Shown: positions 1 through 6,877, counted from the stretch's first letter. The stretch is DNA of 9,011 nt from Firmicutes bacterium UBA6226 (GCA_002441045.1 DJWQ01000037.1:1-9011); one strand, 5' to 3'. Translations and numbers: made by a program. Notes: a model not told the origin generated them from the letters alone.

Positions 1-50
1 TTCTATTACTTTCCGTTACTTTCTATCATTTTCCGTTACTTTCTATAATC
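1..50. repeat. Short tandem repeat, 20-bp period
   Basis: Two and a half copies of a 20-bp unit are visible: TTCTATTACTTTCCGTTACT at 1-20, a copy with two differences (positions 7 and 10) at 21-40, and a half copy TTCTATAATC at 41-50. Each unit is itself two related 10-mers (TTCTATNANT and TTCCGTTACT). A weaker relative, TTCTATCCTTTCACT, lies at about 69-83. The array runs off the left edge, so copy number is unknown. No function is evident. Confidence 0.7.
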
Positions 51-101
51 CTTCCTAATAAAAGGGGTTTCTATCCTTTCACTGATTAATAGCTTGTATT
101 T

Positions 102-1271
102 TTGAGGGTGTCGATACGCATTTCCATGAACCTCTCGTCCTCTATAATCACGGATTTCTTCAAGTGGAAACTCTGTAATACAATTGTTAAGGTAGATACC
201 TCTATTACATTTTTAGATACGAATGATAATGATGCAAAAAAGGCTGCTTCAATAGGTATTACAAACGGTGTGGGAAGTAATAATTTTGGTCCAAATAGAT
301 TAATTACTAGGGAAGAAATGGCAACACTCCTGATGAGAACTATTAAATTAGGTGGTGTAAGTCTAAATGAAGGTCAAGTCAATACTTTTTTAGATGACTC
401 AAAAATGTCATTTTGGTCAAAAGCAAGCATATATATGGGAAGATTATATAACCTTTTTCAAGGAAAAGGCGCAAATTTGTTTGCTCCAACGGATACGGTG
501 ACTGTTGAGGAGATTCTAGTCATAATAAATAAGTCTGTAAATATTACTCCAGTAAAAAACTTCATTCAATCAAGTAACATTGATTTTGTTTTTCCAGTTA
601 ACCTTAATAAAAAATGGAATTTTTTCACTTATAATTTAATAGGAGATAATCGTGCAGGTCATAATGGAATAGATTATCAAGCATTAGATATAAACTTGAA
701 TGCAGGAAATCAATTAGAAGTTGATGAAGTTGTTCATGCTGTACAAGATGGAAAAATCGTAATGGTGGAAAAAACAAATGGAAATATTACAATTGAACAT
801 AAAACCCCATTGCATTTAGAATTTGGAGGCATTTCAAAAACTATCACTCTCTGGTATAGTAATTACGCACACTTAAATGATGTTTCACAGTTTCAAGTAG
901 GACAGGATATCTATATTAACCAGCCCTTAGCAAAGGTATCTAATACAGGTGTTGGAGATAAATCATCAACTGAAAATTCTCATTTACATTTTTCATTAAC
1001 TACTAGGATTCCATCAGGAAGTTTTTTTATTAAGGATACATCAACTCATTATTATGAGTGTATGAAAGAACTTTATGAAAGTTATACTATTTCACTATTA
1101 TGGATACCATCTGTAAGTAAATTGGCATACCAAAATGGAGAGTTAGCGACTAATGATGCAATCTCAAATTTTGTTTTTAATCAAAATTATATCGTGAATA
1201 AGATTACCACAAAAAACAGAATGACATTGCCGTTAAGTAATTTAAAAACCTGGACAGAATCAATTTATTAG
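102..1271 (+). CDS. 5'-truncated SLH-domain M23 family metallopeptidase (LytM-like)
   Basis: The 389-aa ORF reads as a cell-wall peptidase missing its beginning. Residues about 37-81 and 96-146 resemble SLH repeats: the first has the GITNG turn and an ITREEMATLL segment, the second a degenerate FLDD...FAPTD pattern. SLH repeats anchor proteins to secondary wall polymers. Residues about 160-310 form an M23 (LytM/lysostaphin) endopeptidase domain with H187-x-x-x-D191, YAH with H257, and H294-L-H296, the Zn2+ and catalytic residues expected for cutting peptidoglycan peptides. There is no signal peptide, and neither the TTG at 102 nor the ATG at 126 has a Shine-Dalgarno. An in-frame TAG at 90-92 closes the frame upstream. 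The first ~30 residues look unlike the rest in composition, so a larger secreted protein was probably cut and joined to foreign DNA near 180-200. The ORF is probably not expressed or exported as it stands. Domain calls are firm; functionality is doubtful. Confidence 0.75.
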   Translation: MRVSIRISMNLSSSIITDFFKWKLCNTIVKVDTSITFLDTNDNDAKKAASIGITNGVGSNNFGPNRLITREEMATLLMRTIKLGGVSLNEGQVNTFLDDSKMSFWSKASIYMGRLYNLFQGKGANLFAPTDTVTVEEILVIINKSVNITPVKNFIQSSNIDFVFPVNLNKKWNFFTYNLIGDNRAGHNGIDYQALDINLNAGNQLEVDEVVHAVQDGKIVMVEKTNGNITIEHKTPLHLEFGGISKTITLWYSNYAHLNDVSQFQVGQDIYINQPLAKVSNTGVGDKSSTENSHLHFSLTTRIPSGSFFIKDTSTHYYECMKELYESYTISLLWIPSVSKLAYQNGELATNDAISNFVFNQNYIVNKITTKNRMTLPLSNLKTWTESIY

Positions 1272-1342
1272 AAAATTAATATTGATTTTAGTTAAAATTA
1301 TTATTGCACAATTGAATTATATATTTTAAATGAAATGGAAAT

Positions 1343-1388
1343 AAACCACCCAAGATTATCTTTAAATACTTTCTTTGGGTGGTTTTTA
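1343..1388 (+). terminator. Rho-independent terminator after the M23 ORF
   Basis: An 11-bp perfect stem (AAACCACCCAA at 1343-1353 with TTGGGTGGTTT at 1375-1385) is followed by a T-run and preceded by A-rich sequence, so it could also stop transcription arriving on the minus strand. It lies 72 nt after the M23 stop codon. The 1272-1342 stretch between them is AT-rich and shows nothing else. Confidence 0.85.
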
Positions 1389-1407
1389 TATTCACAATAT
1401 TTTTGTC

Positions 1408-1491
1408 AGAAGTTTTAAATTACAAGCCTTTTTTGTAGCTGACTCAAACGTGAGTCAAAACCCTCAAAATGTTGCTTTTTTTAGAACTTCT
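1408..1491. repeat. 84-nt nested inverted-repeat element
   Basis: The outer arms are AGAAGTTTTAAA (1408-1419) and its inverted copy at 1480-1491 (11 of 12 positions pair). Inside lie a small stem TACAA...TTGTA (about 1421-1437) and a perfect 7-bp stem TGACTCA-AACG-TGAGTCA (1440-1457), followed by ACCCTCAAAATG and a T-rich tract. It is intergenic and codes for nothing obvious. It could be a miniature mobile-element remnant, an intergenic repeat or a structured RNA; the sequence alone does not decide. Confidence 0.5.
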
Positions 1492-1498
1492 TATTAAT

Positions 1499-1690
1499 TT
1501 ACAACATCGCCACCACAAGACGGTAGAACGTAAACGTGTTTGATAAATCGTTAAATATGGTATAAATTTCACATAACAGTTCTTCAATGCCGTACTGCCT
1601 AGCTGCCATAGAGTCAAATTCCTCGGATAGAAAATTAAATCTAGTAGGAAAGATGTTGTGAAATAAGCATAATAAAAAAGAATGATATAC
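1499..1690 (-). pseudogene. Unrecognised minus-strand ORF remnant
   Basis: A minus-strand open frame ends with TAA at 1499-1501. Its last ~46 residues look protein-like (segments SEEFDSMAARQYGIEELL and FYRLVVAML); the part nearer 1690, translated from AT-rich DNA, looks less natural. An internal ATG at 1607-1609 would give a 36-residue product but has no Shine-Dalgarno. The frame continues beyond 1690 only as antisense of the hydrolase relic. I do not recognise the family. The best reading is a C-terminal fragment of a lost gene; chance is a real alternative. Confidence 0.25.
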
Positions 1691-1693
1691 TAG

Positions 1694-1978
1694 GAGGCAA
1701 TCCTCTGGTATCTGATAGAACCATTGACAAATGCTGGCTATCAAGTTATTTTGATGGATACCAGAGGACATGGCAGAAGCCTTAATTATGAAGAAACTTA
1801 TTCATATGTTCATATGGCAGAGGATGTTAAAAGGGTTCTAGAGTTTCTAAATATCGACAAGGCGGGTTTTGTCGGATGGAGTGATGGTGCAGTTACATCA
1901 CTTATACTTGCGGGTCAAAATCCGGAGTTATTTGCTAATGAAATCATCAATTTTTTTAATGAAATACTATTAATTTAG
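1694..1978 (+). pseudogene. Alpha/beta-hydrolase relic, 5'-truncated and internally deleted
   Basis: This fragment of about 94 codons carries the core of an alpha/beta hydrolase. It has the strand and turn GYQVILMDTRGHGRS, then a helix, then the nucleophile elbow G-W-S-D-G (GxSxG type) in FVGWSDGAVTSLILAGQNPEL. The upstream HG oxyanion-hole region is missing; an in-frame TAG at 1691-1693 blocks extension, and the TTG at 1724 has no Shine-Dalgarno. After NPEL the sequence passes straight into FANEIINFFNEILLI, which resembles the extreme C-terminal helix of such enzymes. The lid, the catalytic Asp and the catalytic His are therefore absent. Intact family members are usually around 250-300 residues. 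It cannot be an active hydrolase as written. Confidence 0.8.
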
Positions 1979-2074
1979 AAATTTATGCGTATAGCACTAA
2001 TATTTAGTATATATTAGTATAAGGGATATTTATATTTAGCCCTTTTATAATAATTAAGTAAACTAGGAGCGAGT
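1979..2074 (+). promoter_or_regulatory. Upstream region of the diguanylate cyclase gene with inverted repeat
   Basis: A perfect 8-bp inverted repeat, ACTAATAT (1996-2003) with ATATTAGT (2011-2018), may be an operator. A second, weak hairpin (AAGGG 2021-2025 with CCCTT 2040-2044, then TTATAAT) could be a poor terminator for the hydrolase relic. TATAAT at 2046-2051 could be a -10 box, but no convincing -35 lies 17 nt upstream. The ribosome binding site AGGAG is at 2065-2069. No c-di-GMP riboswitch consensus was recognised here. Confidence 0.35.
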
Positions 2075-3865
2075 ATGATGAGTGTAAGATATAAAATAAA
2101 GAAAAATTTAAGATTGGCAATAATTGCTTCAGTTTCGGTATTTGCATTACTCATGATTGTTAGCTCTGTTTTTATATATAATTTTTCAATGCGAGTTAAG
2201 GCTGATAATGAGAATAATGTCACGGTTTCCTATTATAGCCTGAGTGAGGAAATTAGAAATTTTAAAAATCATAATATCAGCTTGCTATCTGGATTTGCAG
2301 CATACATTCAATTAAAAGACACTACTGACGATGAGGAAATCTATCAATATTTAGATTTTTTGCTTAGAGATCAGTTAGAAGATATTAGAAATATCGGCGT
2401 TTTGGAAGACACGACCATAAGATGGATGTACCCACTAGAGGGGAATGAGTCTGCACTTGGTAGAGATTTATCGACGATTCCAGGACAAGCTGAAGAAGTT
2501 GCATGGGTAAAAAGTAACTTAGTGCCGCTTTTTGTTGGTCCTGTAAACCTTATTCAAGGCGGGACAGCTTTTATCGTAAGAATGCCTTTATTAAAAAATG
2601 ATGCGTATTGGGGAATGGTCAGTATCGTATTAAAAGCAGAAAGGGCATTTGGTTTTGTTGATAAACATTCTGAAAATTATCATATGTCATATTTGATAAC
2701 TTCAGCAGATCAACCAGATGATGTGATTTATGGAAATTTAGATGTATTAGATATGTCTCCCATGAAATTTAGAACAGAGGATTCATTGGGGGGGTGGGAT
2801 ATCTATGCCGTTCCGGAAAATGGATGGGACAATAAAACCAAACTATTCACTATCGTGCTATTAATTTGTATGCTTGTAAGTTTTTTCATTTCATGGAGAA
2901 TATTCTTATGGTTGAGAAGATATACTCAGATACTTCGAGATAAAGTTGAACTTGAGGGAAAGTATATTTTAGATCGATTTACTGGAATATACACAAGAGA
3001 GTATTTTAACTATAGGTTAAAAGAAGAAGTGAGTATCAGTCAAAGAAATGCATTGTCGATTTCAATGGTCTATTTTGATTTGGATCACTTTAAAAATGTC
3101 AATGATGTTTACGGACATTCTGCAGGTGATGATGTTTTAATAGAAGTAGTCAAAAAAATAAAATCTATCATAAGGTTAGAGGATGTTTTTGCTAGATGGG
3201 GAGGAGATGAATTTATACTACTACTCCCAAATACGGATCTTGAAAATGCAAACTTTGTAGCTGAGCGCATACGTTCTGACATAGAAGGATTGGATATCTG
3301 CAAGGCATATGGTGTAACTGCAAGCGTTGGGTGTTCTGAATGGAAGTCAAAAGAATATGTTGAATCTTGGTTTTTAAGAACAGATCAAGCGCTTTATACA
3401 TCTAAAAACACAGGTAAGAATAAAGTGACACTAAGCGATCATAACCTAGATGATCATATTTTAGTAAAAGTGGATTGGGACGAGAAGTTTAATTCAGGTT
3501 GTCATATTATTGATGATGAACATCGATTGATACTCGAACGTTGTAATAAGATTGTTGAAAGTGCATTAGAGCAGTCCTCGTTTGATGAAACCGTCAGAAA
3601 TGTAGAACTAATAATAAAAGATATGGAACAGCACTTTAATGATGAGATTGATATACTAGTAAAAGCGGGCTATCCTGACGTAGAAACCCATAAAAGAATT
3701 CACGATGCTTTACTTCAAAGAACAGAGAGTATATTCCAAAAAACCATTAAACGTGACATTACAGCAGTTGAATTTTTCACATTTTTTGTAGTTACAGTTG
3801 TATCTGGTCATTTTAATAATGAAGATGTGAAGTATTTTCCTTATATTGAAGCATATAAAAAGTGA
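2075..3865 (+). CDS. Membrane diguanylate cyclase: CHASE-like sensor, GGDEF, C-terminal hemerythrin
   Basis: This 596-aa protein should make c-di-GMP from two GTP at the inner face of the membrane. A TM helix at about 12-36 and another at 257-280 bracket an extracytoplasmic sensor of about 215 residues that resembles a CHASE domain (FLLRDQLEDIRNIGVLED near 95-112). The GGDEF domain (about 298-455) is intact: D335 and D337 in YFDLDHFK, N343 and D352 in NDVYGHSAGDD, the signature GGDEF at 376-380, and an inhibitory I-site R367-x-x-D370 exactly five residues before it. From about 466 to 590 a hemerythrin domain carries the full diiron ligand set: H483, H520-x-x-x-E524, H539-x-x-x-H543, H579 and D584. 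It probably binds O2 or reports redox state and tunes the cyclase. AGGAG at 2065-2069 serves either of two adjacent ATGs (2075 or 2078). It is a single-gene unit ending at a shared terminator. Confidence 0.93.
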   Translation: MMSVRYKIKKNLRLAIIASVSVFALLMIVSSVFIYNFSMRVKADNENNVTVSYYSLSEEIRNFKNHNISLLSGFAAYIQLKDTTDDEEIYQYLDFLLRDQLEDIRNIGVLEDTTIRWMYPLEGNESALGRDLSTIPGQAEEVAWVKSNLVPLFVGPVNLIQGGTAFIVRMPLLKNDAYWGMVSIVLKAERAFGFVDKHSENYHMSYLITSADQPDDVIYGNLDVLDMSPMKFRTEDSLGGWDIYAVPENGWDNKTKLFTIVLLICMLVSFFISWRIFLWLRRYTQILRDKVELEGKYILDRFTGIYTREYFNYRLKEEVSISQRNALSISMVYFDLDHFKNVNDVYGHSAGDDVLIEVVKKIKSIIRLEDVFARWGGDEFILLLPNTDLENANFVAERIRSDIEGLDICKAYGVTASVGCSEWKSKEYVESWFLRTDQALYTSKNTGKNKVTLSDHNLDDHILVKVDWDEKFNSGCHIIDDEHRLILERCNKIVESALEQSSFDETVRNVELIIKDMEQHFNDEIDILVKAGYPDVETHKRIHDALLQRTESIFQKTIKRDITAVEFFTFFVVTVVSGHFNNEDVKYFPYIEAYKK

Positions 3866-3873
3866 CTAAATAA

Positions 3874-3918
3874 AAAACCACAATAAGTCTATTTAAAATA
3901 AAGGCCTATTGTGGTTTT
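3874..3918. terminator. Bidirectional terminator between convergent units
   Basis: A perfect 12-bp stem (AAAACCACAATA at 3874-3885 with TATTGTGGTTTT at 3907-3918) has A-runs on its left and T-runs on its right, so it can end both the cyclase transcript (+) and the permease-esterase transcript (-). It fills almost the whole 55-nt gap and abuts the esterase stop codon. Confidence 0.9.
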
Positions 3919-3920
3919 AG

Positions 3921-5231
3921 TTATTTGCTTTGTTTGGACAACCAGTCAAAAAGACTGATTCTATTTCCGGAGATGACTTGTTCACATTCATTTTTTAAAG
4001 TATAAACCCATGACCAATGTCCATGGTACTCATAATGATCACCTTGATCATCCAAGTACTTACCGGATGAATCAATAACGCGATCATAACGATTGTAATA
4101 AACATTTGTATTTCCAGCATTTAAAAGACGCGTGAATAAGGCATTTGAAAAATCATCAATGGGAATGTATTTTTCGTCTGATATCCTCAAAACTGGATCA
4201 TTTTGTGCATGAACCAACCATATAGGTATATTTTTGATTTGATCAATCTTTTCATCACTTAACCAGTTAACAGAATATGCTTCGCAGGTTGGATACGCAG
4301 CAGCGAAGTAATCAGGATAATCCATTAGAAGCTTAACGGTCATATAGCCACCATTGGAACAACCACCGATATAAATTCGGTTAATGTCAATGTCGGTATG
4401 GTCCAGCACAAAGGTCTGAATTAACTTCATTAGAGCACTAGAATAATAAGAATGTCCTTCGCTATCCTCAACAGCGCTGTTATAAATATTTTGACCATTA
4501 TAGTCCATCCACATGGTTGGCGATTGTGGTGCTAGAACATACGCACCACTATTTCCAAATAAGCTTTGAATATCAGACTTGATGAGATTTGTTACGTTAT
4601 TCCCTAAGACGGCGATGGTTGTATCTTTCCCACCTTCACCAGCACCATGCAGCCATATGATGAGTGGTATTTTAGTCTCACTTACAGAATCTATATCTTG
4701 ATCTAAGTGAGTTGGTTTTTTGTGGTTCGGTTCAAAGTAAGCATAACTAAGTTTCACATGATCCACTTCAAAAACTTGATCGTGCTTAAATAGGTCGCAA
4801 AGTGGCTTGATATCACCAGCAAAGCTTTTAATCGTCTGGTTTTCCATAAGGGCTGTAGCCACTGAAGGATCGGTAGCATTTGGAATTAGCTTATCTTTTG
4901 AAATTGAAATTTCATAGTTGGTTTGAACGTATTCATTACGTCCTGTAAGTCGATTATAGTTAAAAGGCGATCCTTCAGTTCTAGTGGGACCCACTTCCAG
5001 CTCAAGTGTGATATATCGACTATCATCAGAGACATTTCCTAGCTCATCTGAGGTGTAAGCATTCAATACTGTTCTTTGCGTTTCATGCACCTCTTCAAAA
5101 ATACGGCGAACGGTTACTTTAAATGCTTCTTTGGTTACCACCCTTGCTTCTATAACAACTTCAAGATCGAGGATGATTTTATCGATCGCTGGACCCCAAT
5201 CGTATCCGTTGGTGACAGTTTTATAAGTCAA
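3921..5231 (-). CDS. Cytoplasmic serine esterase/peptidase, EstA- and CE1-like, with N-terminal Ig-like domain
   Basis: This 436-aa alpha/beta hydrolase resembles the 'predicted peptidase' / PHB-depolymerase-like group. Residues about 15-165 form a beta-rich domain like the Ig-like N-terminal domain of EstA-type esterases. The catalytic domain follows: oxyanion-hole segment WLHGAGEGG (H195-G196), nucleophile S292 in GGCSNGGYM, probable acid D345 in HAQNDPV, and probable H405 in HGHWSW. No signal peptide is present, so it should act in the cytoplasm, unlike many polymer-degrading relatives. The start is TTG (5229-5231), chosen because a strong AAGGAGG lies 8 nt upstream. It follows the permease by 28 nt in the same operon, suggesting action on an imported amide or ester substrate, which is inference. 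The substrate is not identifiable; a peptidase or feruloyl-esterase-like role cannot be excluded. Confidence 0.85.
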   Translation of the reverse strand: MTYKTVTNGYDWGPAIDKIILDLEVVIEARVVTKEAFKVTVRRIFEEVHETQRTVLNAYTSDELGNVSDDSRYITLELEVGPTRTEGSPFNYNRLTGRNEYVQTNYEISISKDKLIPNATDPSVATALMENQTIKSFAGDIKPLCDLFKHDQVFEVDHVKLSYAYFEPNHKKPTHLDQDIDSVSETKIPLIIWLHGAGEGGKDTTIAVLGNNVTNLIKSDIQSLFGNSGAYVLAPQSPTMWMDYNGQNIYNSAVEDSEGHSYYSSALMKLIQTFVLDHTDIDINRIYIGGCSNGGYMTVKLLMDYPDYFAAAYPTCEAYSVNWLSDEKIDQIKNIPIWLVHAQNDPVLRISDEKYIPIDDFSNALFTRLLNAGNTNVYYNRYDRVIDSSGKYLDDQGDHYEYHGHWSWVYTLKNECEQVISGNRISLFDWLSKQSK

Positions 5232-5259
5232 GTAGATGACCTCCTTAGTAGTAAGAACA

Positions 5260-6606
5260 TTATTTTACGGTTTCTTCTCTATAGAATAACATTCCTAAAC
5301 CCACTGCTGCAAGAGAGACGATGAGATAAAGTCCAATACTTGGATTGGTGATACCACCATAGACGATGACAAGTGCGCCGAGAATTGCACAGATAGGAAC
5401 GATATAGCGTTTTCCAAACCCGAGATCGTCAAACGTTCTAATATACCAGATGTAGAGGAAAATATATAAACCGTAAATCATGACGATAGGGATCTCGTCG
5501 AGTCCGATGTATCTACCAAAGGTTTCGTTGATACTTGCGTACCAGAGTGCGGTATAGGCCAAAGATAGAGCAGCGGCGAATAATGCTGAATAAGTTGGAA
5601 TGCCTGATCTAGGATTGATAAGTGCAATTTTCTTTGGAAATGGTCCTTGATTTCTAATCGCCAAAGAATATGGAATACGAATAGTAGAAAGAACGAGACC
5701 ATTCAGTGTTCCCAAGCAAGAAATGATAACAAATACCGTTAAAATTGTGGAAGCGACTGAGCCAAACAGCTGCGTGGTAGCAGTTGTGATGGCGCCATCT
5801 CCTTGAGCAATGATCTCAGCGGTTGGTAATACTGATGCGATTCCTAAAAAGTACATGACATAGACCACAAATACTATAAATGCGCCTAAAATAAGTGCTT
5901 TCGGGAGATTTTTCTTTGAATCTTTAATTTCGCTGTTAATCGTCACAGCTGTAATCCATCCTTCATAGGCGAAAGCTGTTGCCACAACTGCATTTGCAAG
6001 TGTGCCACCTGAACTCCTCATCGTACTAACTGCTGATGAGAAATTATCAAAAGTGACGTGGTTGAGTAAACCTGAAATCGTACCGATGATCGCCACTAAA
6101 CTAAGTGGGATCAGCTTAATTACAGTTGAGCCGACTTGTAATTTACCAGCGAGTAGAGGTGCAAAGTAGTTGATAAGATAGATCACGGCAAGATAAATAA
6201 GCGCCAATCCCCATGTCACAGGAGAGTTAGAAGGATTGTCACTACCTGATAAAATCATCGTATAGAGCGATGCTACCCAAGCGAGGATTGCAGATAGTGG
6301 TGCATAATAGAGCACGCCTTTAAACCATCCAACCAAATAGCCAAAGCGTTTGCCATATGCCATTTCTGAATAATCTACGATGCCATTTGATTTTTCAATT
6401 CTTTGTGCAAACTCAGCAAATACTAGTGATCCAAAAATCATAGAAAAGGCTCCCAAACCCCATGCGAGTAGTGCTAATATCAAATTACCATTGGTTAATG
6501 TTAATACGTCATCGGCTTTAAAAAACACACCAGAACCGATTACGACGCCTACGACCATTGCGATAGCCGTTGGTAGACCATATTTTTTCTCTAATTTTTT
6601 CTCCAT
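5260..6606 (-). CDS. APC-superfamily amino acid permease/exchanger (SteT/LAT-like)
   Basis: This 448-aa integral membrane protein has about 12 hydrophobic helices and the family's usual length. TM1 has the signature GVVIGSGVFF (about 20-29), the unwound GSG segment that binds the substrate's amino and carboxyl groups in the APC fold. A segment AFAYEGW in the middle of the protein matches the TM6 substrate region. The overall pattern is closest to LAT-like exchangers such as the Ser/Thr exchanger SteT, but substrate specificity cannot be read off. The frame is open 15 codons further upstream; I chose the ATG at 6604-6606 (MEKKLEKK) because AAGGGG sits about 6 nt before it. It is the first gene of an operon with the esterase. 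A near-consensus promoter lies directly upstream, with a palindrome covering the Shine-Dalgarno. Confidence 0.92.
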   Translation of the reverse strand: MEKKLEKKYGLPTAIAMVVGVVIGSGVFFKADDVLTLTNGNLILALLAWGLGAFSMIFGSLVFAEFAQRIEKSNGIVDYSEMAYGKRFGYLVGWFKGVLYYAPLSAILAWVASLYTMILSGSDNPSNSPVTWGLALIYLAVIYLINYFAPLLAGKLQVGSTVIKLIPLSLVAIIGTISGLLNHVTFDNFSSAVSTMRSSGGTLANAVVATAFAYEGWITAVTINSEIKDSKKNLPKALILGAFIVFVVYVMYFLGIASVLPTAEIIAQGDGAITTATTQLFGSVASTILTVFVIISCLGTLNGLVLSTIRIPYSLAIRNQGPFPKKIALINPRSGIPTYSALFAAALSLAYTALWYASINETFGRYIGLDEIPIVMIYGLYIFLYIWYIRTFDDLGFGKRYIVPICAILGALVIVYGGITNPSIGLYLIVSLAAVGLGMLFYREETVK

Positions 6607-6608
6607 CC

Positions 6609-6635
6609 TACACCCCTTGAATAATATTAGGTGTA
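6609..6635 (-). promoter_or_regulatory. Palindrome over the permease Shine-Dalgarno
   Basis: TACACC at 6609-6614 and GGTGTA at 6630-6635 are perfect 6-bp inverted arms separated by 15 nt. The palindrome begins right after the -10 box and includes the permease Shine-Dalgarno, so it could act as a DNA operator or as an mRNA hairpin limiting translation. Symmetry is all that supports it. Confidence 0.4.
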
Positions 6636-6664
6636 ATTTTAAGGGTTTCACGTGTATCTGTCAA
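6636..6664 (-). promoter_or_regulatory. Sigma-A-type promoter of the permease-esterase operon
   Basis: Read on the minus strand, TTGACA (6664-6659) and TAAAAT (6641-6636) are separated by exactly 17 nt: a consensus -35 and a 5/6 -10. Transcription would start near 6629, giving a leader of only about 23 nt before the permease ATG. Confidence 0.75.
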
Positions 6665-6730
6665 TGTATTTATTAATAAATAGCCTTTTAGTTATAGATA
6701 AGTTATAAACAATTTTGAATATTAGTTTTC

Positions 6731-6759
6731 TTTACGGTTTGCAAAATCCCGTTTATAAT
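6731..6759 (+). promoter_or_regulatory. Sigma-A-type promoter of the acyltransferase operon
   Basis: TTTACG (6731-6736, 4/6 of the -35 consensus) and TATAAT (6754-6759, perfect -10) are spaced by 17 nt. Expected transcription start is near 6766, leaving a leader of about 130 nt before the ATG at 6898. It points away from the permease promoter, leaving 66 nt between the two -35 boxes. Confidence 0.6.
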
Positions 6760-6805
6760 TATAAATAAGTAAATCATCACGACCCTCAAAATGGAATTAC
6801 AATAA

Positions 6806-6877
6806 AATAGAAACTACAAAAACCGACAAATTCTATTATCACAGAAAGCAACTTCAAGAGACGTTTCTGTGATTTTT
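6806..6877 (+). terminator. Two-hairpin leader with terminator-like stem before the acyltransferase gene
   Basis: A 7-bp stem (AATAGAA 6806-6812 with TTCTATT 6831-6837) is followed immediately by a perfect 10-bp stem (ATCACAGAAA 6838-6847 with TTTCTGTGAT 6864-6873) and a T-run at 6873-6877. The structure lies between promoter and ribosome binding site, 20 nt before the ATG, as in transcription attenuators. The stem is AT-rich, so termination may be only partial. No known riboswitch or T-box consensus was recognised. Confidence 0.55.

Noticed and set aside
1..50. Possible CRISPR or phage-type repeat array
   Set aside because: Units are directly adjacent with no spacers and only 20 bp long; it is a plain tandem repeat.
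1724..1978. Functional small hydrolase starting at TTG 1724
   Set aside because: The oxyanion-hole region, catalytic Asp and catalytic His are missing and there is no Shine-Dalgarno, so it is a relic.
1979..2074. c-di-GMP riboswitch before the diguanylate cyclase
   Set aside because: The stretch is short and AT-rich, and shows neither the GEMM conserved core nor its two-helix layout.
2014..2223. Minus-strand 69-codon ORF with a hydrophobic stretch
   Set aside because: It is antisense to the first TM segment of the diguanylate cyclase; no ribosome binding site or family match.
3109..3401. Two minus-strand ORFs inside the GGDEF domain
   Set aside because: Shadow frames of a well-supported coding region.
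5076..5324. Plus-strand ORF spanning the esterase-permease junction
   Set aside because: Mostly antisense to the esterase N-terminus and permease C-terminus; its protein has no natural features.
6607..6651. Permease start 15 codons further upstream
   Set aside because: That extension would overlap the -10 box and the start site; the internal ATG at 6606 has the proper ribosome binding site.
6380..6676. Plus-strand 98-codon ORF over the permease 5' end
   Set aside because: Antisense to permease TM1-TM2 and its promoter; no Shine-Dalgarno.
6791..6805. Leader peptide ATG-GAA-TTA-CAA-TAA in the acyltransferase leader
   Set aside because: Only four codons, no ribosome binding site and no run of one amino acid, so classical peptide-controlled attenuation is not supported.
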